NCBI RefSeq assembly: GCF_002860285.1 | Contig: NZ_PGVF01000016.1 | Span: forward strand, 62,001-126,000 | Reading direction: 5' to 3' | DNA length: 64,000 nucleotides | Origin: Bacillus sp. M6-12 | GTDB taxonomy: Bacteria; Bacillota; Bacilli; Bacillales; DSM-1321 | Part shown: positions 27,671-35,315 of the stretch, in pieces | Layout of the letters: each line of letters starts with the position of its first letter | How positions within the stretch are numbered: the first letter of the stretch is position 1 | Notes under the pieces: generated by a model | What the model saw: only the letters and a program-made list of their open reading frames with translations | Told to the model about the DNA's origin: nothing | The model's database searches: none | Translations under genes and position numbers: made by a program

Positions 27671-28513
27671 GTGTACTTAACAATAGATGGTATCGAAAAA
27701 AGCTTTTTAAATGATAAAAAAGAAAAAGTAAAGGTACTTGATAATATAAATCTTGATGTTGAAAAGGGCAGTTTTGTTTCGATTGTCGGTCCTTCAGGAT
27801 GCGGAAAGTCTACCCTGCTTTATTTGGTGGCAGGGCTTGAAAAGGCAGACCAGGGTGAAATCCGGATTGCCGGGAATAAAGTAACCAAGCCGGGTCCGGA
27901 CCGGGTTGTTGTGTTTCAGGAGGCAGGTTTGTTTCCTTGGCTAACGGTGCTGGAGAATGTCACATATGGCTTACTGCTGAAAAAAATGCCGAAGGAAGAA
28001 GCGAAAGCGAAAGCTCTTGATATTTTAAAAATGGTACACCTTAGCCGCTACGTTGATTCCTATCCGCATCAGCTTTCCGGAGGGATGAAACAGAGGGTTG
28101 CAATCGCCAGAGCATTGGTAATGGAGCCCGACATACTCTTAATGGATGAACCGTTTTCTGCTCTGGATGAACAGACGAGAATGGTACTTCACAAAGAGCT
28201 GCTGGAAATATGGAGGAAAACAAAGGTTACGATCTTCTTTGTTACGCATAATATTCGGGAAGCCGTTCTCCTATCAGAAAAGATTGTTGTCTTTGCTACA
28301 CGTCCAGGCAAAATCAAGGATACGATTTCTGTGCCGACTATGAAGGATGGGATTATGCCGGACAGCGTAACAATGACTACAGAACAAAAAGTTTTATCAA
28401 TCTTGCAAGAGGAAATAGAAAAAGTACTGAAGGAGGAAATGGGCCATGACTACAGCTTTAAGACGGGTCATATTCATCGCGATGATAGCGGTGATATGGG
28501 AAATCACATCTAG
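27671..28513 (+). CDS. ABC transporter ATP-binding protein (SsuB/TauB/NrtD type)
   Basis: A 280-residue ATPase with Walker A GPSGCGKST, Q-loop VFQEAGLFPWLTVLENV, signature LSGGMKQRVAIARAL, Walker B ILLMDEPFSALD and the switch His in FFVTHNIREA. The QEAGLFPWLTV segment is the hallmark of the nitrate/sulfonate/taurine importer group. The GTG start follows GGATGAGGTG. The last 20 residues (HDYSFKTGHIHRDDSGDMG) extend 68 nt into the permease gene, so the two are translationally coupled. It energises import from the cytoplasmic side. Confidence 0.94.
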   Translation: MYLTIDGIEKSFLNDKKEKVKVLDNINLDVEKGSFVSIVGPSGCGKSTLLYLVAGLEKADQGEIRIAGNKVTKPGPDRVVVFQEAGLFPWLTVLENVTYGLLLKKMPKEEAKAKALDILKMVHLSRYVDSYPHQLSGGMKQRVAIARALVMEPDILLMDEPFSALDEQTRMVLHKELLEIWRKTKVTIFFVTHNIREAVLLSEKIVVFATRPGKIKDTISVPTMKDGIMPDSVTMTTEQKVLSILQEEIEKVLKEEMGHDYSFKTGHIHRDDSGDMGNHI

Positions 28514-29201
28514 ACTTTCCGGCCTTCCCGAATTCATGTTTCCGAGCTTGACACAAGTGTTTGAAACATTGTTTAATGGCCTGATAAGCGGGCAAATCAC
28601 CGCAGCGATCGGAAAAAGTTTGGGCCGGATCCTGCTGGGCTTTGCGATTGCCACAATTGTCGGCCTTGTTTTGGGATATTTCATTTGGCGTTTTAAACTT
28701 GTCGAAGATACACTTGGCTTTATCGTTACAGCACTTCAGTCGATTCCAAGTATCGTTTGGTTTCCGCTGGCAATTATCTGGTTTGGCTTGAACGATTTTT
28801 CTATTTTGTTCATTGTCACAATCGGGGCAACCTGGACTATGACCGTTAATGCAACAAGCGGCTTTAAAAACGTCCCCCGGCTTTATCAGAGTGTGGCAAA
28901 AACGCTGGGATCGAGCGGGTACCATTTTCTGCGGACCGTAATCCTGCCAGCCTCAGTCCCCCAAATTATTTCCGGTTTAAGGGTAGCGTGGGCATTTTCT
29001 TGGCGTGCCTTAATGGCGGGAGAATTGCTGGGAGGCGGAGGGGGTCTCGGCCAATTGCTTGAAATGGGAAGATCGTTGGGACAAATGGATCTCGTCATCT
29101 CAGTCATGATCATCATTGCGGTCATTGGTACTATTGTTGATAATGTAGTATTCTCAAGAATAGAACGCAACGTTCAGATTAAATGGGGTGTAAGCCGGTA
29201 A
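28446..29201 (+). CDS. ABC transporter permease (SsuC/TauC type)
   Basis: A 251-residue integral membrane protein of the NitT/TauT permease family with about six hydrophobic segments. The coupling EAA-type loop is seen in YQSVAKTLGSSGYHFLRTVILPASVPQIISGLR, and AWSWRALMAGELL-like sequence (AFSWRALMAGELLGGGGGLG) follows, both conserved in SsuC. AAGGAGG precedes ATG 28446, which lies inside the ATPase gene. It forms the channel of the importer. Confidence 0.93.
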   Translation: MTTALRRVIFIAMIAVIWEITSRLSGLPEFMFPSLTQVFETLFNGLISGQITAAIGKSLGRILLGFAIATIVGLVLGYFIWRFKLVEDTLGFIVTALQSIPSIVWFPLAIIWFGLNDFSILFIVTIGATWTMTVNATSGFKNVPRLYQSVAKTLGSSGYHFLRTVILPASVPQIISGLRVAWAFSWRALMAGELLGGGGGLGQLLEMGRSLGQMDLVISVMIIIAVIGTIVDNVVFSRIERNVQIKWGVSR

Positions 29202-29255
29202 TGCTGGCTGACTCTAAAATTTTTTAAACATCTGCAGAATATTGGAGGAAAACTC

Positions 29256-30263
29256 ATGCTTAAAAAAACAATCTCATTCTTTTTGCTTTCCATCTTATTA
29301 GTAGGAATTTTAAGCGGCTGTGCCCAATCTGGGAAAGAAGAGGGGAAAGAATCAGGGGATAAAACTGTAAAAATCGGTTACTTCCCAAATTTAACTCATA
29401 TCGCTACAATTGTTGCTCTTGAAAAGGGATATTTTCAGGATGAGTTTGGCAAGGATGTCAAAATCGAAACAAAAACGGTCAGCAATGGCGGGCTCTTTAT
29501 GGAAGCTATGGCCACAAAAGCAATTGAAGTTGGAACAGTAGGACCTGGTCCGCTGCTTAACTTTTATGTGAAAAATAAAGAATATAATCTTATTTCAGGC
29601 GCAGTTAATGGCGGTGCTGTATTAGTCGCTGGCGGAGATACCAATATTAAAGATATTAAAGACTTGGATGGTAAAAAGGTTGCGATTCCGGTAATCGGAA
29701 GCACGCAGGATGTAATGCTGAGAAAAGCTCTTCAGGAAGCAAAATTAAAGCCAACAACAAACGGCGGAACAGTTGAGCTATATGCTGCTGCACCTGCTGA
29801 TACGGCTTCTCTTTTCGTTCAAAAATCAGTAGATGCTGCTGCAACACAGGAGCCATGGGGCTATGTCCTTGAAAATCAGGCAAAAGGAAAGCTATTGCTG
29901 AACTGGGATGAATTTGCCTGGGGGAAAGAGTCAACAAATACAGTTGTTGCCGCGCGTAAAGATTTTCTTGAAAAAGACGGACTTGCCGAGTCTTATTTGA
30001 AAGCACATAAGAAAGCGGTCGAATTCATTCAAAGCAACCCTGAAGAAGCCCAGGAAGTGGTTATTGCCCATCTTAAAAAGCTGACAGGGAAAGAATTGAA
30101 AAAGGATGAAGTTGCTGCTGCGTTTTCACGCTTAGAAGTGACTACAGATGTAAATGAAAAGGTTCTGCAGGAAATGGCCGATATCAGCAAGGATGCAGGT
30201 TATATCCCAAGCAATGATATTAAGGGCTTAGTTAATTTGAAATATCTTGAAGATGGTAAATAA
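29256..30263 (+). CDS. ABC transporter substrate-binding lipoprotein (SsuA/TauA type)
   Basis: A 335-residue lipoprotein: signal sequence with lipobox ILSGC (lipidated Cys22), a charged linker, then the SsuA/nitrate-binding fold starting VKIGYFPNLTHIATIVALEKGYF. Also seen are VGTVGPGPLLNFYV, LDGKKVAIPVIGSTQDVMLRKAL and the hinge EPWGYVLE. Substrates of the family are alkanesulfonates, taurine, nitrate or thiamine precursors; the operon contains no monooxygenase to decide. GGAGG lies before the ATG, 55 nt after the permease. A strong terminator follows. Confidence 0.93.
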   Translation: MLKKTISFFLLSILLVGILSGCAQSGKEEGKESGDKTVKIGYFPNLTHIATIVALEKGYFQDEFGKDVKIETKTVSNGGLFMEAMATKAIEVGTVGPGPLLNFYVKNKEYNLISGAVNGGAVLVAGGDTNIKDIKDLDGKKVAIPVIGSTQDVMLRKALQEAKLKPTTNGGTVELYAAAPADTASLFVQKSVDAAATQEPWGYVLENQAKGKLLLNWDEFAWGKESTNTVVAARKDFLEKDGLAESYLKAHKKAVEFIQSNPEEAQEVVIAHLKKLTGKELKKDEVAAAFSRLEVTTDVNEKVLQEMADISKDAGYIPSNDIKGLVNLKYLEDGK

Positions 30264-30310
30264 GATAATTAAGGTCAGCGATTAAATTTTAATAGTAATA
30301 ATGATCTTTT

Positions 30311-30336
30311 GGGGAGTCCTTGGACTCCCCTTTGCT
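30311..30336 (+). terminator. Terminator of the sulfonate-type ABC operon
   Basis: Perfect 9-bp arms GGGGAGTCC and GGACTCCCC with a two-base loop, then TTTGCTG. Confidence 0.8.
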
Positions 30337-30866
30337 GTGTCTTTTTATGGGTGGCACTATATTTAGAGAAGGGGGATTTATAAAGGATTTTCTTAAAAAT
30401 AAAATCAAAGGGCAGTTAAACAGCTGCTACATCAGGAACGGATAACATTTGCTCACTTTATTCCTTTATTTGAAGTATTAGCTTTTTCAAAATGAAGAGA
30501 ATCGAAAATAGCTAATACTAATAGAGTCAATAAAATCAAATTGATCAGCAAATAAAACGATAGGCAGTGCCGATAAGAGTAATAATTTTGGCAGAAATAA
30601 ATATTAATTACTGAAACCAGAAGTAATTTCAGGTTTTTTATATTAATTATCGTGTATAACACACCCCCTTCGGGCTATTGTAACCATTCCATTTAATTAA
30701 TTTAGCGGGAATGAAGAATTTTTGGGCCGATTTCGAATTTATTTAGCCGAACAGGAAGATAATTTCGCCGTTTTTCATTTTATTTGGCCAAAATGACAAA
30801 GTACTATTTTCACCAGGCTGAATTTTTTCAAATTCAATTATCAGTAATGAATATCAACCCTACAGG
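30337..30866. other. Gene-free stretch with short direct repeats
   Basis: No well-supported gene. A 69-codon minus-strand frame (30453-30662) is hydrophobic and starts with GTG, but its purine-rich box touches the start codon. Two imperfect direct repeats lie at 30726-30751 and 30767-30791; both contain GCCG, six to nine mixed bases, TTTATTT and GGCC or AGCC. Confidence 0.4.
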
Positions 30867-30899
30867 AAAAAACCCGAATCAATTAGATTCGGGTTTTTT
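30867..30899 (-). terminator. Terminator of the Tat/GMC operon
   Basis: Perfect 14-bp arms AAAAAACCCGAATC and GATTCGGGTTTTTT with a five-base loop, nine bases past the tatA stop on the minus strand; the symmetry makes it usable in both directions. Confidence 0.88.
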
Positions 30900-30907
30900 G
30901 TGGAAAA

Positions 30908-31117
30908 TTATGCGTTTGTGTTCTTTTTTACATCAACTTTTTTATCCTCTAGCGTGAACTCTTCAGTTACGTCATCCACAATATCTTTTGTGGAACGTTT
31001 GAATTCTTTAAGGGTTTGTCCTACTGCGCGGCCTAGCTGCGGCAGCTTGGCAGGGCCGAAAACGATTAATGCCAGAATCAGAATTAATATTAGTCCAGGC
31101 ACTCCGATATTAGCCAT
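30908..31117 (-). CDS. tatA: Twin-arginine translocase subunit TatA
   Basis: A 69-residue TatA/TatE protein: a short N-terminal membrane helix (residues 5-20, [16 protein letters not shown]), the hinge [10 protein letters not shown], an amphipathic helix [16 protein letters not shown], and a charged tail. GGAGGG precedes the ATG. It is the third gene of an operon after the Tat-signal subunit and the GMC oxidoreductase, 36 nt after the latter. No tatC is present in the window, so it must work with a TatC encoded elsewhere. Its position suggests supply of TatA matched to export of the upstream complex. Confidence 0.94.
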   Translation of the reverse strand: MANIGVPGLILILILALIVFGPAKLPQLGRAVGQTLKEFKRSTKDIVDDVTEEFTLEDKKVDVKKNTNA

Positions 31118-31153
31118 GTTTTTCCCTCCTTATTGTTTTAAATACTTATTGTA

Positions 31154-32872
31154 TTAAACTAGTGATCCGCCTTGTTTCAGGTATTTTTCGATACCTTCTG
31201 CAGCACGGTAAGCCAATGCACCAACTGTATTTGTTGGGTTATAGCCTGAGTTATGTGCGAATGCAGAAGCACCCGGAACGAATACATTTTCACAATCCCA
31301 CATTTGAAGATAGTTGTTTAACACACTTGTTTCAGGGCTGGCACCCATGATAACTCCACCAGTGTTGTGGGTAGATTGATAGTTGCGGATATCGTAATCC
31401 TTAATATCATCTCCGCCTTTAAGGACGTGAGTTGCACCCATTTCTTTCATAATTGCTTCAGATTTATCACCCATGAACTTCATTAGATTGCGGTCCTGAT
31501 CTTTCCAGTTGAAAGTCAAACGCAGCAATGGATCTCCAAATGCATCCTTATAAGTCGGGTCCAAATCAATATAGTTGTCCTGCCATGGCATACTTGCACC
31601 TTGAGCAGCAAGGATAAGGTTTCTGTTAGCATAGAAAGTAGATTTTTCTTTGAACTCTTTACCCCATGTTGGTGTGCCAGGCGGAACCCAGTTGTTCGCA
31701 ATCGGGCGGTCACCAAGGTGGGTAATGTGCATAGTAGCACCATGCAAGAAGTCTAGTTTAGAATGGTCAAAGAAATCTCCGTTGAAGTCGTCAATTTGAG
31801 CTCCTAGCGCTCCTGCGCCGCCATATAAGTTGAATTCTTTGTCATCAAAGAATCCGCGGGCACGGCCCAGGTATGTCTGGTAGGCATAGTTCTTACCAAC
31901 AACACCAGTTCCTGTTTTCGGATCATAAGGTTTACCTAATTTAGAGTTCAATAGAATCTTAATATTGTTCATCTGGTACGCTGAAACAACAACTACATCA
32001 GCAGGCTGGATAAATTCTTCTCCCGTACGTGTATCAACGTAAAGGACACCTGATGCACGGCCGTTAGTATGCAATACTTTTCTAACAACAGAGTGTGTGC
32101 GGACTTCGAACTTGCCTGTTTTCTTCGCAACTGGAAGAACAGTTACTACCGGTGAAGCCTTCGCGCCGTATTCACAGCCAAAACGTTCACAGAATCCGCA
32201 GTATTGACATGCACCACGTTGAATACCATCAGAGTTTGTATAGTTCTCTGTAAGGTTAGCTGATGGCATATGATATGGATGATAGCCCATTTTCTTAGCT
32301 GTTTCTTTAAAGAGCTTAGTTACAGGAGTTTCAATCATCGGCGGTGTTGGATATTTAACCTGTGGTGCATCCGGCAATGGATTGGGCTCACCAGATAAAC
32401 CTGTCATTTCATCAAATTTATCAAAATAAGGGGCTAATTCGTCATAAGTGATACCCCAGTCCTGAAGAGTCATTCCAGCAGGGATTTTATCTTTTCCATA
32501 ACGCTCTACTGTCTTTGAAAAAATTTCAAAATCGTAAGGAAGGAAGCGGAATGTCTGGCCATTCCAGTGCATCCCTGAACCGCCGACACCGTCACCAATC
32601 AGGAAAGAGCCCCATTCACGGTATGGAAGAGCACGCTGTTTCATGTTGTGGCGGAATGTAACAGTTTCCTTTGACATATCCTGCATCATTTCTTTGCGTT
32701 CAGCATAGCGAAGCTCATCGTGAGCCATAAAATAGTCTTCAGTTGAGCGTTCTTTTCCGCGTTCGATACCGACCACTTTATAACCTTTTTTAGTCAGCTC
32801 AGCTGCAATAATGCCTCCGACCCAGCCTACACCGACTGTAACTATATCTGTTTTTGGCAATGTTTTAGCCAT
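31154..32872 (-). CDS. GMC-family FAD oxidoreductase (gluconate dehydrogenase large-subunit-like)
   Basis: A 572-residue GMC oxidoreductase. FAD-binding GVGWVGGIIAAEL lies at residues 14-26; GSFLIGDGVGGSGMHWNG is the conserved second FAD segment; the C-terminal STHNTGGVIMG and NPTNTVGALAYRAAE hold the active-site His and Asn. The cysteine cluster GACQYCGFCERFGCEYGAK (four Cys) matches the iron-sulfur site of the membrane-bound sugar/gluconate dehydrogenase group. It has no signal peptide and probably crosses the membrane as a passenger of the Tat-signal subunit encoded 18 nt upstream. It would oxidise a sugar acid, sugar or alcohol outside the membrane; no cytochrome subunit gene is adjacent. 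Confidence 0.92.
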   Translation of the reverse strand: MAKTLPKTDIVTVGVGWVGGIIAAELTKKGYKVVGIERGKERSTEDYFMAHDELRYAERKEMMQDMSKETVTFRHNMKQRALPYREWGSFLIGDGVGGSGMHWNGQTFRFLPYDFEIFSKTVERYGKDKIPAGMTLQDWGITYDELAPYFDKFDEMTGLSGEPNPLPDAPQVKYPTPPMIETPVTKLFKETAKKMGYHPYHMPSANLTENYTNSDGIQRGACQYCGFCERFGCEYGAKASPVVTVLPVAKKTGKFEVRTHSVVRKVLHTNGRASGVLYVDTRTGEEFIQPADVVVVSAYQMNNIKILLNSKLGKPYDPKTGTGVVGKNYAYQTYLGRARGFFDDKEFNLYGGAGALGAQIDDFNGDFFDHSKLDFLHGATMHITHLGDRPIANNWVPPGTPTWGKEFKEKSTFYANRNLILAAQGASMPWQDNYIDLDPTYKDAFGDPLLRLTFNWKDQDRNLMKFMGDKSEAIMKEMGATHVLKGGDDIKDYDIRNYQSTHNTGGVIMGASPETSVLNNYLQMWDCENVFVPGASAFAHNSGYNPTNTVGALAYRAAEGIEKYLKQGGSLV

Positions 32873-32890
32873 AATATTTCATCTCCTGCT

Positions 32891-33655
32891 TTAATGATTG
32901 TGTTGAGAATTCAAAGCTTTTGGTGCGATTGCTACAAACTTGTCATCTGCTAAATTAGTATATGAACCTTGATGTCCAGGGAAGTTCTTCATCTTCCAGC
33001 CAGCCATGTCCTTATTGCCGCCATACATTGGGTCTGCGTAAGCACCTTCCAGTGTTACCTTACGAAGTAAGGTAAAGAAGAACTTGGAGGATACGGATCC
33101 GTTCACCTTAACTTTATCAGCCTCAAAATCTGTTAAAATAGCAACTTGTTCTTCTTCACTTATTTCAATAAATCTTTTTTTGTAACGTTTTTGTGCTTCA
33201 GACTCCAGCGCAGCAATTCCAAGGTCGAATACTTCCTGGCGCTTCAGGTGAGTTTGATAGCCCTGCTCAGGAACGGCTTCTCCAGGATAGAATGGTCCTG
33301 TCATATATTCCTTTGTATTTAATCCAAAGCTGCCAGCCATCTGGTGGTCAATATAATAGGCTACTAATAGTTCTTTCGCTCCGGGGCCAGATTCAGTTTT
33401 CGGGAAAATAGCTTCTGTAGCTGCATCAACTACTTTGAATTGATCCGGAGTGAAATACATTAGCGCTTGATTATGATTTGACGCTTCCATTACATGACCA
33501 GCTGCAGGCGCTGAAGCCGGTGCTGCAGGCTTTTTATTCAATAAACCTCCAAGTGCTCCACCAAGAACAAGGCCGCCAACAGTCAAACCGGAATTCCGGA
33601 TAAAGGTACGTCTTGTCATATTTTTTTCTTTTGGTGCTGTTTCTTTTTCAGACAA
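32891..33655 (-). CDS. Gluconate 2-dehydrogenase subunit 3-like protein with Tat signal
   Basis: A 254-residue protein with a twin-arginine signal (NMTRRTFIRNSGLTVGG then a Gly/Leu-rich core) and a Pro/Ala linker, followed by the small-subunit domain (FTPDQFKVVDAATEAIFPKTESGPGA, then DHQMAGSFGLN and GGNKDMAGWKMKNFPG). The start is probably the TTG at 33655, because GGAGG sits six to eight bases before it; an ATG five codons upstream overlaps that same site. It carries the GMC subunit through the Tat pore and anchors or completes the dehydrogenase. First gene of the operon with the GMC protein and TatA. Confidence 0.88.
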   Translation of the reverse strand: MSEKETAPKEKNMTRRTFIRNSGLTVGGLVLGGALGGLLNKKPAAPASAPAAGHVMEASNHNQALMYFTPDQFKVVDAATEAIFPKTESGPGAKELLVAYYIDHQMAGSFGLNTKEYMTGPFYPGEAVPEQGYQTHLKRQEVFDLGIAALESEAQKRYKKRFIEISEEEQVAILTDFEADKVKVNGSVSSKFFFTLLRKVTLEGAYADPMYGGNKDMAGWKMKNFPGHQGSYTNLADDKFVAIAPKALNSQHNH

Positions 33656-34161
33656 TGATAACTCCTCCATCTATGTTCGTTTAAATGTCCAGTTAGATCC
33701 TAATCTCAAATTATTCTTAAAAGGGACAATGTTTAGAAAGCAGGCCAAATGCTACAGGAAAGGATGAAAGTACTCTTCCTTTAAGCCTAAAAATGAAGAT
33801 TTGATAAACCGCTTACTAAAATCGGTTTCAATGGCCCAGCAATTAAAATCTGTTAAAACCAATAGATCTCCAGCCCCATGAACGGACGGCTTTCCTTATA
33901 TATCACCTAATGAAGACTAAAAGTTTTTCGGAAATAATTTTATAATTATGTACGTAAAACCTTAGATGAGAAAAACCGCACCTTTCGACAAAAAAACGAA
34001 TATTTTTTCATAGAAACCTAAAAAATCTTTACCTTTTTCGACACAAATGTAGTAATATATTAATTGACAATTTCAATACTCGTAACATTTTACTACTAAA
34101 AAATTATTTGTAAATAGATTTTTTTGGAAATTTGTTTTGTAATAGAGAGGGGGGTATGGAA
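33656..34161. other. Divergent promoter region and gene-free stretch
   Basis: About 500 bases between the Tat/GMC operon and the next plus-strand gene, with no supportable gene. It is strongly AT-rich from 33900 on. A TTGACA at 34065-34070 could be a -35 for the plus-strand gene, but no good -10 is seen at the right distance. Confidence 0.4.
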
Positions 34162-34425
34162 GTGAGTGAATATAATAAATCAGAAATCAGAATGATGAAC
34201 CAAATTCTATTAGGTTTATTTATTGCTGTCAATTACGCTTATTTTCTGTCCTTAGAAAATACGCCGTTTCCATGGTTCGCATTTTTGGGCGCACCGGTTG
34301 GTTTAGCAATCATTCTATTTTGCTGGATTGGAAAAAAATACTTGCTGTTCAACATTGCCTTATTGGCGGCAACAGCAGTTTATTCGATAGCATTTAACTG
34401 GGGGGCTCTTTTCCCTTCTCATTAA
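34162..34425 (+). CDS. Small membrane protein, three predicted helices (87 aa)
   Basis: An 87-residue protein starting at GTG 34162 (MSEYNKSEIRMMNQ), with hydrophobic segments at about 15-31, 43-61 and 64-80. GAGGGGGG ends about nine bases before this GTG; the ATG two codons earlier is too close to that site. No family recognised. It is a single gene ending in a terminator at 34518. Confidence 0.65.
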   Translation: MSEYNKSEIRMMNQILLGLFIAVNYAYFLSLENTPFPWFAFLGAPVGLAIILFCWIGKKYLLFNIALLAATAVYSIAFNWGALFPSH

Positions 34426-34517
34426 TCAAAGGTATTGTTAATTTTGTTAGAGAAAATTCAAAAAAAATTAACTATGTTTAACCACTGTGAATTATATACA
34501 AACAAACAAACAACCTT

Positions 34518-34555
34518 AAAAAGGACTTTCCGTATATGGGAAGTCCTTTTTCCCT
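34518..34555 (+). terminator. Terminator after the small membrane protein gene
   Basis: Perfect 11-bp arms AAAAAGGACTT and AAGTCCTTTTT with a 12-nt loop. Frames at 34435-34653 and 34655-34861 overlap or follow it without ribosome binding sites and are not supported. Confidence 0.85.
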
Positions 34556-34875
34556 GTTGGGCGACACTTTCGGAACCTCAATTTCTTATTACACTACTGC
34601 TGATCAGCGTCACTGCTTTTATAAGCGAGTTATCATTAAAGATGAGTAAATAAATTGAATTTTAAAAAGACCATTCTTCTATTTAAACATTTTTCCCGAT
34701 TCATTCAATTAATACTTACATTTAATTCGCTATTAATTCCCTCATTCTATTACCATAAAAATCGGTCCAGCTCCACCCTTTTTCCGCAGAAAAAACCAGA
34801 TTGCATAGGCTGGGGGTTAAACCTCTTGAAAACTTTCCTGAAAAGTCTCCGAAAACAATAATTTATAAAAAAATA

Positions 34876-34903
34876 TTGAAAGTTTTATAACTCTTGTTAT
34901 AAT
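34876..34903 (+). promoter_or_regulatory. Sigma-A promoter of a small peptide gene
   Basis: TTGAAA (34876-34881) and a consensus TATAAT (34898-34903) with 16-bp spacing, 53 nt before a 26-codon frame that ends in a terminator. Confidence 0.65.
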
Positions 34904-34956
34904 CATCTTTATGGTAAAAATTACACATAGAATAAAACAAGGATAGGTAATAGTGT

Positions 34957-35037
34957 ATGTTAGATGGAAAAAAGTGTATTATAAAACCGTATATTGTAAC
35001 TAAAATTGAATTTAAAAAAATCGAAAACGCTTCCTGA
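34957..35037 (+). CDS. Small peptide gene (26 aa)
   Basis: A 26-codon frame, MLDGKKCIIKPYIVTK then IEFKKIENAS, with AAGGATAGG about eight bases before the ATG, a sigma-A promoter just upstream and a perfect 12-bp terminator stem that overlaps its last codons and stop. A promoter, ribosome binding site, frame and terminator in 200 bases make expression likely. The KPxI...IEF spacing recalls short leader-like peptides of Firmicutes, but no modification, export or immunity gene is adjacent. It could also be a leader peptide of the chemoreceptor gene. Confidence 0.45.
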   Translation: MLDGKKCIIKPYIVTKIEFKKIENAS

Positions 35038-35076
35038 GTCTGGCATTGATAGCTAGATGTGGAAGCGTTTTCTTAT
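35023..35076 (+). terminator. Terminator of the small peptide gene
   Basis: Perfect 12-bp arms GAAAACGCTTCC and GGAAGCGTTTTC with a 26-nt loop, then TTATTTG. The arms also contain AAACGCTT, so a cre-like role cannot be excluded. Confidence 0.75.
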
Positions 35077-35315
35077 TTGCGTTTGGAATGGAGCTTGAAG
35101 TTCATGCTGCATTGATTTAAAAAAGCTAAGCAATGTCACTCCAAAATACAATTTTTCAAGGAAGACTCAAATGATGAAGTGAATTGAATAGTGCCGGTCT
35201 GAGTAGAAATTGTGATGGACAGCAGTTTGCAGGTTTAAACAGTATCTTGGTCCTCTGGACACAATCTTTAACAATGCAAAGCTGAAAAACAGCATAGAAG
35301 GGAAATACATATAAC

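Noticed and set aside
30453-30662. 69-codon hydrophobic minus-strand frame
   Set aside because: The AAGGGGG box touches the GTG start, and the sequence is AT-biased in a way that gives Ile/Leu/Tyr by chance.
35023-35072. Hairpin arms as a CcpA cre site
   Set aside because: The long perfect stem with T-rich tail right at a stop codon is better explained as a terminator.
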